A DNA stretch of 38,846 nucleotides from UBA4421 sp002704225 (lineage in GTDB: Bacteria > Pseudomonadota > Gammaproteobacteria > Pseudomonadales > Azotimanducaceae): contig CACDWG010000019.1 of assembly GCA_902556425.1 (NCBI GenBank), positions 1 to 38,846 of the forward strand, given 5' to 3'. A program made the translations under genes and the position numbers. The notes under the pieces are model-generated. The model did not search any database. It saw only the letters and a list, made by a program, of their open reading frames with translations, and was not told the origin of the DNA. Shown piece after piece: positions 1-7,768 of the stretch. Numbering within the stretch: position 1 is the stretch's first letter; each line of letters starts with the position of its first letter.

Positions 1-584
1 ACCTGACTGCTTTGGAGGCGGGGTTCAAAAACGAAAACGTCTCCGTAGCGGTCTTCGCAGAGCAAACACGAAACTTCCTGTTTCGTGACTCTGAAGCGTT
101 TAACGTCAGCGACGGGCGAACGCGATCCATGGGTGTGGAGTTTAGCGGGCAGCGTGAGGTCGGCCGTCATGAATTTCAATTAGCGGCGACTTATGCCAAG
201 CATGAATACGATTTTGTACGGGATGCGGATGCAGATGGACGAGAAGAAATTACTGACGGTAATGAGCTGGATTCGGCCCCTCGCTGGATTGCCCACGCCG
301 CGTGGCGAACTGCGATTACCGATTCGCTGAGACACGAACTGGAAGTCAACCGGGTTGGCTCCCACTTCTTGAATGCCGCGAATACCGCGCGCTACAAAGG
401 TCACTACGCAGTGAACTGGCGACTACAGTGGCAGGCCAGTCCCAGCACGGAGATCAGCCTGCGCGTCATGAATCTGCTGGACGAACGCTATGCCGATCGC
501 GCTGACTTCGCCTTTGGCAGCTACCGTTACTTTCCAGCCATGCCGCGGCAGGTGTATCTCGGCGCACGCATGATTCTCGACTGA
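1..584 (+). CDS. TonB-dependent receptor, C-terminal fragment (5' end outside window)
   Basis: The frame is open to the left edge (codons from base 3), so this is the end of a longer gene. The last 190 or so residues show the alternating beta-strand pattern of a TonB-dependent outer-membrane barrel: a 'VEFSGQREV' strand, a 'SAPRWIAHAAWR' strand, 'VMNLLDERYADRADF' and a closing strand ending in 'YLGARMILD', close to the aromatic-rich terminus typical of the family. Such receptors import siderophores, haem, cobalamin or other ligands using TonB energy. The ligand cannot be told because plug and N-terminus are missing. Ten bases separate it from ccmA, so it may share a transcript, but no functional link to cytochrome maturation can be shown. 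Confidence 0.82.
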   Translation, partial: LTALEAGFKNENVSVAVFAEQTRNFLFRDSEAFNVSDGRTRSMGVEFSGQREVGRHEFQLAATYAKHEYDFVRDADADGREEITDGNELDSAPRWIAHAAWRTAITDSLRHELEVNRVGSHFLNAANTARYKGHYAVNWRLQWQASPSTEISLRVMNLLDERYADRADFAFGSYRYFPAMPRQVYLGARMILD

Positions 585-594
585 TGGGACGACG

Positions 595-1200
595 TTGACT
601 GTTCAGCCGCTACTCGACGTTAACGCCTTGTCGTGTGAACGAGGCGGGCAGCGGCTGTTTCCCCCCATATCACTGAGTGTTCTGCCCGGTGATTATGTTG
701 AATTGGTTGGGGCCAACGGATCAGGTAAATCCACCTTGTTGCGTACCCTAGCGGGCCTGCACTCCCAGTTCGCCGGCGAATACCGCAGCAAAGATGCGCT
801 CTATCAGGGGCACCGATTGGGCTTAGACGGTCTGCTAACGCCGTTGGAGAATTTGGCTTGGTTGGCGGGGTTGGAAGATCACACTCTGGATCACGACATT
901 ACATTGAACGCCTTAGACCGGGCGGGCGTCTTGACCAAGGCTTACAGCCCGTGCAGCGCCATGTCTGCAGGTCAGCAACGGCGGCTTGCCATGGCTCGAT
1001 GGTTGCTTAGTTCGCGCAAACTGTGGCTTCTGGATGAACCGCTCACAGCCTTAGACGCCAGCGCACAAGATCTGTTAAGGGATGTGATCGCCGAGCACTG
1101 CGCCACCGGTGGTGCGGTGATCTGCGCAACCCACCACGCCATCGCCATCGACGGCAAAAGCGAATTACGCTTGGATACCTCGACAGCGGAGGGTCGGTGA
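595..1200 (+). CDS. ccmA: Cytochrome c maturation ABC transporter ATP-binding protein CcmA
   Basis: This is the ATPase subunit of the CcmABCD complex, which releases holo-CcmE carrying haem in the periplasm. Seen in the 201-residue product: Walker A 'GANGSGKST' at about residues 39-47, a signature motif 'MSAGQQRR' at about 123-130 (the CcmA form of LSGGQ) and Walker B 'LWLLDEP' at about 143-149, followed by a switch His in 'CATHHA'. Length is normal for CcmA. The start is a TTG; no in-frame ATG fits upstream. Its TGA overlaps the ATG of ccmB by one base, so the two are translationally coupled. First gene of a complete ccm operon. Confidence 0.96.
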   Translation: MTVQPLLDVNALSCERGGQRLFPPISLSVLPGDYVELVGANGSGKSTLLRTLAGLHSQFAGEYRSKDALYQGHRLGLDGLLTPLENLAWLAGLEDHTLDHDITLNALDRAGVLTKAYSPCSAMSAGQQRRLAMARWLLSSRKLWLLDEPLTALDASAQDLLRDVIAEHCATGGAVICATHHAIAIDGKSELRLDTSTAEGR

Positions 1201-1877
1201 TGATCCGCGCAGCCTTGGTTCGAGAATGGCAGGTGCTATTGCGCGCCAAGGGTGCTGTGATCAATCCCTTAGCCTTTTTGCTACTGACCACGACGCTTTT
1301 CGTGATCGCCGCACCCGATGCGATAACCAACGGGACAGATGGGCCTGCAGAGGTTGCGCCAGGCATCCTTTGGACATTGGTGCTGCTCACTCAGCTGCTG
1401 GCGTTGGACGGCATGTACCGAAGAGATTTTGACAGTGGTGTATTGGAGCAGAGCTTGGTCAGTGCCCAGGTACCTTTTGTCACAGTGTTGATCCGAATAT
1501 TTATGCAATGGCTGAGCACAGGGTTTATTATGGCGATGCTCGCGCCAATCTTGGGTTTGATTCTTGGATTATCAACTCAAGCGCTGCCGGCTACCGCCTT
1601 GGCTTTACTGTTGGGGACGCCGGCGTTAAGCCTGCTCGGTAGTGTGGGGGCAAGTGTAACTGTGGGGTTTAACCGTGGTGGCGTGATTTTGGCGCTGCTG
1701 GTGTTGCCGTTATTTCTACCCACGTTGGTCTTTGGAGCGGACATGGTAATGGCGGCTCAAGTCGGGCGCAGTGTGATGCCGCAGGTTTACGCCCTCAGTT
1801 TAATCAGTTTGGTCGCCTTGGCCTTGGCACCTTTTGCGACCTTGGCAGGCCTCAAAATCAGTTTGGAGATGCAGTAG
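1200..1877 (+). CDS. ccmB: Haem exporter membrane protein CcmB
   Basis: Membrane subunit that pairs with CcmA in the CcmABCD complex. The product of about 225 residues begins 'MIRAALVREWQVLLRAKG', typical of CcmB, and contains about six hydrophobic segments, including 'FLLLTTTLFVIAAP' near the N-terminus and a Gly/Leu-rich stretch around residues 130-180. Conserved CcmB features seen are 'LDGMYRRDFDSG', 'LEQ' and 'FGADMV'. The ATG at 1200 overlaps the ccmA stop; a GTG one codon upstream (1197) is an alternative. A gap of about 90 bases to ccmC follows, the only real spacing inside the operon. Confidence 0.95.
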   Translation: MIRAALVREWQVLLRAKGAVINPLAFLLLTTTLFVIAAPDAITNGTDGPAEVAPGILWTLVLLTQLLALDGMYRRDFDSGVLEQSLVSAQVPFVTVLIRIFMQWLSTGFIMAMLAPILGLILGLSTQALPATALALLLGTPALSLLGSVGASVTVGFNRGGVILALLVLPLFLPTLVFGADMVMAAQVGRSVMPQVYALSLISLVALALAPFATLAGLKISLEMQ

Positions 1878-1968
1878 CCGCCTAGTTTTCTGAATGAACG
1901 GGTGTGTTTTGTTTCAGTAACGTTGGAGTTGACGTGATCGCGCGATTTTTTGGACAGTGGACAATGTC

Positions 1969-2730
1969 ATGCTAGGTGCATCGCTGAAGCGTCTGTGGCA
2001 TAAGCTGGGATCTCCTCGCTGGTTTTTCTCACTCACGACACCGTGGGTTGCCTTTTTCGGTTGGTCCGCCGCAGCCCTGCTGCTGTGGGGAACGATCTGG
2101 GGCCTAGCCTACGCGCCGGCAGATTATCAGCAAGGCAATAGTTTTCGTATCATGTACGTGCATGTGCCGGCTGCCATGCTCGCTCAAAGTCTTTACATCG
2201 GCATGGGTGTCGCGGGTTTCATCGGGCTTGTTTGGCGAATGAAGCTGACCGATGTGGCGATTTCCGCCTGTTTGCCCTTGGGCATGGTGATTACTGCGTT
2301 GGCTCTCTTTTCTGGCAGTGTCTGGGGTCGGCCTACATGGGGCAGTTGGTGGGAATGGGATGGACGTACCGTTTCCACATTGGTTTTATTTTTTCTGTTT
2401 GTCGGTATCTATGCGCTTCGCGAAGCGATTGCCGAGGCGGAGCTTCGGGCCCGGGCCAGCGCGCTGATCGCCATGGTCGGTACCGTCAACATCCCCATCA
2501 TCAAGTATTCAGTAGAGTGGTGGAATACGTTGCATCAACCGGCGTCTTTTGGTTTGACACAAAAGCCCACCATGCCGAGTGAGATGTGGTTGCCGCTACT
2601 GGTGATGGTGCTGGGCTTTTACTGTTTTGCCGGTTTTGTTGTCTTGCTGCGTATGCGCAGCGAAATACTGCAGCGGGAAATGAACGCTCGCTGGGTGAGC
2701 GACTGGATCTCAGGACGGGAGTTTTCCTAA
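1969..2730 (+). CDS. ccmC: Haem-handling membrane protein CcmC
   Basis: CcmC binds haem at a tryptophan-rich periplasmic loop and delivers it to CcmE. The WWD-type motif is seen in 'WGRPTWGSWWEWDGRTVS', with six hydrophobic segments around it. A 'YVHVPAAMLAQS' His-containing loop and 'VEWWNTLHQPASF' supply the two conserved haem-ligand histidine regions. I chose ATG 1969 because a GGA lies seven bases upstream and the protein then begins 'MLGASLKRLWHKLGSPRW', like known CcmC N-termini. An in-frame GTG at 1957 would add four residues but has its purine run too close. The stop TAA overlaps the ccmD ATG by one base. Confidence 0.95.
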   Translation: MLGASLKRLWHKLGSPRWFFSLTTPWVAFFGWSAAALLLWGTIWGLAYAPADYQQGNSFRIMYVHVPAAMLAQSLYIGMGVAGFIGLVWRMKLTDVAISACLPLGMVITALALFSGSVWGRPTWGSWWEWDGRTVSTLVLFFLFVGIYALREAIAEAELRARASALIAMVGTVNIPIIKYSVEWWNTLHQPASFGLTQKPTMPSEMWLPLLVMVLGFYCFAGFVVLLRMRSEILQREMNARWVSDWISGREFS

Positions 2731-2954
2731 TGTACTTCGACTCGTTTGCTGAATTTCTGCTGATGGGCAAGCACGGTTTCTACGTTTGGACGGCCTATGG
2801 CACAACGGCTGCTGTACTGCTTGGGTCTTGGCTTAGCGCACGGCAGGCGTTCGTCAACGCAAGGCAACAGATCGCCCGGCAGATCGAATTGGCGGATCGG
2901 TCTGGGTCGTTAATGAACCGAGATAGGGAAGGTTTTAATGAATCCGAAACGTAA
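2730..2954 (+). CDS. ccmD: Haem exporter small subunit CcmD
   Basis: Small single-span membrane protein that stabilises CcmABC and helps release holo-CcmE. The product is 74 residues, beginning 'MYFDSFAEFLLMGKHGFYVW'; the 'MGGHG.YVW.AY' pattern is the CcmD family signature. One membrane helix follows ('GTTAAVLLGSWLSA'), then a charged tail rich in Arg and Gln. The ATG at 2730 overlaps the ccmC stop by one base, and the end overlaps the ccmE start by 17 bases. The frame also stays open upstream inside ccmC, but only this start gives a CcmD-like protein. The tail is rather long for the family. Confidence 0.92.
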   Translation: MYFDSFAEFLLMGKHGFYVWTAYGTTAAVLLGSWLSARQAFVNARQQIARQIELADRSGSLMNRDREGFNESET

Positions 2955-3450
2955 ACAGCGTTTGTACCTCACCCTATTTCTGCTGCTGGTGGCGGGTGGG
3001 GTTACTGCTTTGCTGATTCAGATTTCTGGCGAAAACATGAACATGTTTTACCCGCCGGCTGACGTGGTCTCAGGAGAAGCACCCGTGGGCGAAACGCTGC
3101 GAGCCGGTGGCATGGTGCAAGAGGGCAGTGTGGTCCGCAGCGCTCAGGATTTAGGTGTCACCTTTGTGCTGACGGATCATCAAGGTGCGGACTTTGCGGT
3201 TCAGTACACGGGGATTCTGCCGGACCTTTTTCGCGAGGGGCAGGGGATTTTGGTAGAAGGTCAACTCAACGCCGCTGGCGTGTTCAACGCTACAGAGGTG
3301 CTGGCCAAGCATGATGAAAACTACATGCCGCCGGAATTAATGGATTTACAGGGCATGGAGCCTCCGGCGACGCCCAAGGCGGGTATGCCGGGGTATCCCT
3401 CGGCTCAGGGCAATGCCGAGATGACACCGGATAGTATGCATGATTCCTGA
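2938..3450 (+). CDS. ccmE: Periplasmic haem chaperone CcmE
   Basis: CcmE binds haem covalently in the periplasm and passes it to the CcmFH lyase. The 170-residue product has an N-terminal membrane anchor (about residues 9-27, 'YLTLFLLLVAGGVTALLI') and an OB-fold body. The haem-attachment motif is 'LAKHDENYMP', with His about residue 125 and Tyr about 129, matching H130/Y134 of the E. coli protein. The C-terminal tail is Pro/Met/Gly-rich and probably disordered. The start overlaps ccmD and the end overlaps ccmF by 11 bases, in keeping with tight translational coupling. Confidence 0.97.
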   Translation: MNPKRKQRLYLTLFLLLVAGGVTALLIQISGENMNMFYPPADVVSGEAPVGETLRAGGMVQEGSVVRSAQDLGVTFVLTDHQGADFAVQYTGILPDLFREGQGILVEGQLNAAGVFNATEVLAKHDENYMPPELMDLQGMEPPATPKAGMPGYPSAQGNAEMTPDSMHDS

Positions 3451-5380
3451 GCTTGGAAATTTCGCTCTGACGCTAGCTGCAGTGCTGGCCTTGGGTGGCG
3501 CAGGCATGGGTCTGACAGCGCCACGGGACGAGGTGCTGCAACGGGCAGCCATGTCCATGGTTTTCGGCCAGTGGGCATTCAGTTTTGTCGCCTTTGCGGC
3601 CTTGGTTTATGCCTTTGTGGTGGATGATTTCAGTGTCGCCTATGTGGCGAACCAGTCGAATACATTGCTGCCGTGGTTTTACAAGATCAGCGCAGCCTGG
3701 GGCGGCCATGAAGGATCATTTCTGCTTTGGATTTTGATTATGGGCTGTTGGATGGTGGCCTTTGGTCTGCGCTCCAGCCAATACCCAGCGCACTTCATCA
3801 CTCGGGTGCTTGGGGTTTTGTCCCTGCTGAATCTGGGGTTTATTTGCTTCGCTCTGTTTACCAGCAACCCGTTTTTGCGCCTAATTCCGCTGACCCCCGC
3901 GGATGGCGCAGATCTGAATCCGCTGCTGCAAGACTTTGGTTTGATCGTGCATCCGCCACTGCTCTACGCAGGCTACGTGGGTTTGGCGATTCCTTTTGCC
4001 CTCGCCGTGGCCGCTTTGCTGGAGGGTCGTGTGGATGCGACTTGGGCCCGCTGGTGTCGCACATGGACCAACATGGCATGGGCCATGCTGACCGTCGGGA
4101 TCGCACTGGGTAGCTGGTGGGCCTACTACGAGTTGGGCTGGGGCGGTTGGTGGTTCTGGGATCCGGTGGAAAATGCCTCCTTTATGCCATGGCTAGCGGC
4201 CACTGCCTTGGTGCATTCGTTGTCTGTGACCGAGAATCGGGGCACGTTCAAAAGCTGGACCTTGCTGCTCGCCATCACCGCATTCTCATTTTCGCTACTG
4301 GGCGCCTTCATTGTTCGATCGGGGGTACTCACATCGGTGCATTCATTCGCTGTAGACCCCGAACGCGGTATGTACATTTTGATTTTCCTCGCCTTAGTGG
4401 TTGGCGGCTCTCTCGCCCTGTACGCAGCGCGGGCCGGGCAGGCCCGGGCCAAGGTGGGTTACGGCTTGTTGAGTCGTGAGTTTTTCATGTTGATCAATAA
4501 CGTCATCTTAGTGGTTTCCTTAGCCGTGGTGCTTTGGGGAACGTTGGCACCCATCGGTTATGAAGCTCTGACTGGCGGACGAATCTCCATCGGCACGCCA
4601 TTCTTCAACGCCTTCTTCGTCCCGTTGGGTCTGCTTTTGCTGGCGGCTTTGGCGTTTTTGCCCGTGCTCAATTGGAAGCGAACTCGGGTTGAGGTGCTGC
4701 GTAGTGTTTATCAGGCCATGGGCATCGCCGGGGTATTCGGTGTGAGCGTTTGGTTCCTGTTGGATCCCGCGTCGATCGTGGTGGCCAGCGCGGTAGCGTT
4801 GGCCGTATGGGTGCTACTCACCCATGCCAAACAGCTATTTATTCGTCTCAGACGGGGTAGGCCACCCGCGGCGTTTTGGGGAATGACGTTGGCGCACCTT
4901 GGCTTTGCCATGGGCACCTTGGGCATTGCGGTGACGGCGACCCAATCCATTGAAATGGATGTGCGAATGACGCCCCAAAGCAGTGTTGAGCTTTCGGGTC
5001 AACAGGTGACCTTTACCGGTGTGGTTGGTGTGTTGGGCCCTAACTACAGCTCCCAACAAGGCATTTTTATTCTTACGGAAGCCGATGGTTCAAACGCCTA
5101 CGAACTTCGTCCTGAAAAGCGCCAGTACTTTGCCGGCGGCAATGTGATGACCGAGGCGGGTATTGCGGCTGGTTTTTTTGCTGACACCTATATTTCCTTG
5201 GGAGAGCCTTTGGAAGGCGATGCTTGGGCGGTTCGATTGCATTACAAACCCTTAGTCCGCTGGGTGTGGATCGGAGCCTTGTTGATGGCCCTAGGTGGTG
5301 TGCTGGCGGTATTTGATAAGCGCTATGCCCGACAGCGGCGCAAAAGCCACGTTGCGGATACCGATGCGGTGGCCGCATGA
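3440..5380 (+). CDS. ccmF: Cytochrome c haem lyase subunit CcmF
   Basis: Large membrane subunit of the haem lyase that transfers haem from CcmE to apocytochrome c. The 646-residue product starts 'MIPELGNFALTLAAVLALG', as in known CcmF proteins. It carries the tryptophan-rich WWD domain 'GWGGWWFWDPVENASFMPWL' near residues 230-250, many membrane helices, and conserved 'AAWGGHEGSFLLW' and 'FGLIVHPPLLYAGYVG' His-containing segments. Length is normal (about 640-660). The ATG lies inside the end of ccmE, and the final ATGA overlaps the ccmG start by four bases. Confidence 0.98.
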   Translation: MIPELGNFALTLAAVLALGGAGMGLTAPRDEVLQRAAMSMVFGQWAFSFVAFAALVYAFVVDDFSVAYVANQSNTLLPWFYKISAAWGGHEGSFLLWILIMGCWMVAFGLRSSQYPAHFITRVLGVLSLLNLGFICFALFTSNPFLRLIPLTPADGADLNPLLQDFGLIVHPPLLYAGYVGLAIPFALAVAALLEGRVDATWARWCRTWTNMAWAMLTVGIALGSWWAYYELGWGGWWFWDPVENASFMPWLAATALVHSLSVTENRGTFKSWTLLLAITAFSFSLLGAFIVRSGVLTSVHSFAVDPERGMYILIFLALVVGGSLALYAARAGQARAKVGYGLLSREFFMLINNVILVVSLAVVLWGTLAPIGYEALTGGRISIGTPFFNAFFVPLGLLLLAALAFLPVLNWKRTRVEVLRSVYQAMGIAGVFGVSVWFLLDPASIVVASAVALAVWVLLTHAKQLFIRLRRGRPPAAFWGMTLAHLGFAMGTLGIAVTATQSIEMDVRMTPQSSVELSGQQVTFTGVVGVLGPNYSSQQGIFILTEADGSNAYELRPEKRQYFAGGNVMTEAGIAAGFFADTYISLGEPLEGDAWAVRLHYKPLVRWVWIGALLMALGGVLAVFDKRYARQRRKSHVADTDAVAA

Positions 5381-5946
5381 GCCGGGCCAGCCTCTACATT
5401 CCGCTGGGCGTCTTCGTATTGATTATGAGTCTTGGCTACATCGGTTTTGATCTGGGCGCACGCAACGAACTGCCGTCTGCGTTGATCAATAAGCCGTTCC
5501 CCGAGTTCAACGCGCGTTTACTGGAAAATCCGGAAAAAACCATTACCCGAGCTGACCTGTTGGGTCGACCGGCCATGGTCAATGTTTGGGCGACCTGGTG
5601 CCCGACCTGTCTGAGCGAGCATGAAGAACTGATGCGTATCGCTCAAGGCGCTGACATCGTCATCGTTGGGGTGAACTACAAAGACCGCCCGACCAAGGCG
5701 CTGCAATGGCTTGCACAATATGGCAATCCTTACGATTGGGTTCTGGATGACCGCGACGGATTGTTGGGTATTGAAATGGGTGTTTATGGCGCGCCGGAAA
5801 CATTTTTGCTGAATGCTGCCGGCGAGGTTGTCTACAAACGCGTCGGAGACATCAATCCGCGGATTTGGCGGGATGAGCTTGAACCGCGGTTTCGACAGTT
5901 GGGTGTGACCCTGAGCGCGACGTCTGAGTCTCAGAACTCGCCATGA
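5377..5946 (+). CDS. ccmG: Thiol:disulfide interchange protein CcmG/DsbE
   Basis: Membrane-anchored periplasmic thioredoxin that keeps apocytochrome CXXCH cysteines reduced for haem attachment. The 189-residue product has an N-terminal anchor (about residues 5-25). Its thioredoxin domain has active site 'WATWCPTC' (Cys about 75 and 78), the family's 'NVWATWC', the cis-Pro region 'YGAPETFLL', and the acidic 'GVNYKD' insert characteristic of CcmG. The start overlaps ccmF (ATGA) and the end overlaps ccmH (ATGA). Confidence 0.97.
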   Translation: MSRASLYIPLGVFVLIMSLGYIGFDLGARNELPSALINKPFPEFNARLLENPEKTITRADLLGRPAMVNVWATWCPTCLSEHEELMRIAQGADIVIVGVNYKDRPTKALQWLAQYGNPYDWVLDDRDGLLGIEMGVYGAPETFLLNAAGEVVYKRVGDINPRIWRDELEPRFRQLGVTLSATSESQNSP

Positions 5947-6434
5947 TCCGCTATCCCTTACGCAAATTGAGCTCCTGGCTGTTGCTGGCGTTACTGCCCG
6001 CAACCGTCGCGCTGGGCGCTTCGCAAATCGACACCTTCCAATTTGCCGATGACGTTGAAAAGCGGCGGTACCGAGCCTTGATTGAGGAGTTTCGTTGCCC
6101 GAAGTGCCTGAATACGAATTTGGCGGGCAGCGACGCGCCCATTGCCCAAGATTTGCGCAAGACGGTCCATCGGTTGGTGGCAATCGAAGGCATGAGCGAC
6201 CAAGAAGTCCGGGATTACTTGCAAGCTCGCTACGGTGACTTTGTGTTGTACGACCCGCCCTTCAACATCCGGACGTGGTACATCTGGCTGGTCCCGATTG
6301 GATTGGGTCTGCTGGCCCTTTTCGTGCTGTATCGACTGCAGCGTTCGGCACGTGTCGAGCACTCTGGACTCGATGCCGCACAGCAAAAACGCCTGCAGAG
6401 GATCGTGGCTGCTAAGACGGATACCCGAAACTGA
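5943..6434 (+). CDS. ccmH: Cytochrome c maturation thiol-reductase subunit CcmH (CcmL)
   Basis: Periplasm-facing subunit that holds the apocytochrome thiols and acts with CcmF. The 163-residue product has a signal sequence ending near 'VALGAS', then the redox motif 'FRCPKC' (Cys about 52 and 55; the family consensus is LRCxxC), then 'NLAGSDAPIAQDLR', a strong CcmH signature. A C-terminal membrane helix follows ('IWLVPIGLGLLALFVLYRL'). It is the short CcmH form: the TPR part is a separate gene (ccmI) next door, as in Pseudomonas and unlike the fused E. coli protein. Its stop overlaps ccmI by one base. Confidence 0.96.
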   Translation: MIRYPLRKLSSWLLLALLPATVALGASQIDTFQFADDVEKRRYRALIEEFRCPKCLNTNLAGSDAPIAQDLRKTVHRLVAIEGMSDQEVRDYLQARYGDFVLYDPPFNIRTWYIWLVPIGLGLLALFVLYRLQRSARVEHSGLDAAQQKRLQRIVAAKTDTRN

Positions 6435-7672
6435 TGTTTGTTTTCTTTCTGCTGGCGGTGGCGGCGCTGCTTTTTGTGTTGGCACCGGCCTTGTTGTCTT
6501 GGGGCCAGACCCGAGTCGCCGCCAGTACGCCACAAGATGCAGCGCGAGAAGAGGCCGCTGCACAAAGTCGCGCGTGGTACCACCAGCGGATGCACGAGCT
6601 GGCCGAAGAGGATATGGACGACGTTCACCGGGCTGAATTATCCGACGAACTTGCTTCCGTTTTGCTTGCCGAGTATCCCAGTGTTGAGACGTCGGCCGAT
6701 GACCAGACCTTGAGCGCACAAGAAGCCAGAACCCCTGCCTTTTCTGCCAGACCGGTAAATCTACTGTTGATCACAGGTGCCGCATTGATTGCACTCGCCG
6801 TGGGGGTTTATGGCCAGTTGGGGAGCTTTGGCGCATCGAAAATTCAAGGCGCCCAAGCGGTGCTAGAGCTGTCGCCAGACAATGATCTGGAGGCGTTGCA
6901 GCGTTGGCAGGCCTTACTTGCCGAGTGGCTGGTTGAAACGCCCGAAGACGCCCAAAGCTGGTACTTGCTTGGCCACGCGCACCTCAAACAGGGCGCGTAT
7001 GGCGGTGCCGAGCGCGCCTTCGCCCAAGCCCACCAATACGCCAGTAACGATGTGTCGGTAAAATTTTACTGGCTGCAGGCCCGATATCTTGACCGTCAGG
7101 GTGTGTTGGATGATCGCAGCCGGCAGCTAGCCCAAGAAATTCTAGCCATGGATCCGAACAGCCCCCAAGTCCTTGAAATGCTCGCGGTTGCGGCTATTAC
7201 TGACGGCAATGCGGCCGAGGCAATCACGCTTTTGAATCGAACCCTGAACTCCGAACAGCGTCCTGAGCGGGTGCGGGCGACGGTTGATGCGATTGACGCC
7301 TTGCGCTCGGCTTACGCTCAGCAGGGCGGATCAGCTGCGGTTAAGGTAAACGTCCGCGCAGCACAACAGACCGACCCCAAGGCCGTGGTTTTTGTCGTTG
7401 CGCGACCGATTGGCGGCGGTATGCCCTACGCGGTGGTGCGTAGACCCAGCTGGTTTTTACCGTTTTCGGTCGATTTGGATGATCTGGTCAGCATGAGCGC
7501 GGACCGCCCTCTGTCTCAAGCCGATGAGTTTGAGGTGTTGGTGCGTCTAAGCGCCAGTGGTCTGGCTCAGGCAGAAGCTGGTGATTGGCGTTGGCAGTCG
7601 GAGCCGCTCACCCTGTCGGGTGCTGAAGGCGAGCAAAATGAGCTGGATGCGGTGTTGGGCCCCCCTAACTAA
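6434..7672 (+). CDS. ccmI: Cytochrome c biogenesis TPR protein CcmI
   Basis: CcmI is the apocytochrome chaperone of System I: membrane helices plus a periplasmic TPR domain that binds the C-terminal helix of apocytochrome c. The 412-residue product has helix 1 at about residues 2-22, a charged cytoplasmic loop, helix 2 at about 108-125, then TPR-like repeats ('AQSWYLLGHAHLKQGAYGGA' and following). A C-terminal beta domain contains 'VFVVARPIGGGMPYAVVR', as in CcmI and CcmH C-termini. Last gene of the ccm operon; a 96-base gap precedes smc. Confidence 0.94.
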   Translation: MFVFFLLAVAALLFVLAPALLSWGQTRVAASTPQDAAREEAAAQSRAWYHQRMHELAEEDMDDVHRAELSDELASVLLAEYPSVETSADDQTLSAQEARTPAFSARPVNLLLITGAALIALAVGVYGQLGSFGASKIQGAQAVLELSPDNDLEALQRWQALLAEWLVETPEDAQSWYLLGHAHLKQGAYGGAERAFAQAHQYASNDVSVKFYWLQARYLDRQGVLDDRSRQLAQEILAMDPNSPQVLEMLAVAAITDGNAAEAITLLNRTLNSEQRPERVRATVDAIDALRSAYAQQGGSAAVKVNVRAAQQTDPKAVVFVVARPIGGGMPYAVVRRPSWFLPFSVDLDDLVSMSADRPLSQADEFEVLVRLSASGLAQAEAGDWRWQSEPLTLSGAEGEQNELDAVLGPPN

Positions 7673-7687
7673 ACTGCGAAAAAGTTT

Positions 7688-7711
7688 GTCACACCTTCAC
7701 AAAAATGTGAC
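7688..7711. promoter_or_regulatory. Inverted repeat in the ccmI-smc intergenic gap
   Basis: GTCACA at 7688-7693 is matched by TGTGAC at 7706-7711, and a second TCACA at 7697-7701 pairs with the same TGTGA across four A residues. This lies in the only non-coding gap before smc (7673-7768), so an operator or a weak hairpin is possible. The half-sites face outward relative to a CRP site (TGTGA-N6-TCACA), so it is not a standard CRP box. No convincing -10/-35 pair was found. Confidence 0.3.
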
Positions 7712-7768
7712 GTGATGCGGTGGGATGAATTAAGCTAACGCGTTATCTCGAAGCGTGCGGCGAACTCC

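Noticed and set aside
1937..1951. Palindrome ATCGCGCGAT followed by six T, resembling a terminator, ahead of ccmC
   Set aside because: There is no room for a loop, so only a three-base stem could form; it also lies inside the ccm operon.
5991..6719. Open frame of about 240 codons on the - strand over ccmH/ccmI
   Set aside because: It lies fully opposite two well-identified ccm genes, has unusual composition and no family features.
7688..7711. CRP binding site ahead of smc
   Set aside because: The half-sites are in reverse order to the CRP consensus; kept only as a generic inverted repeat.
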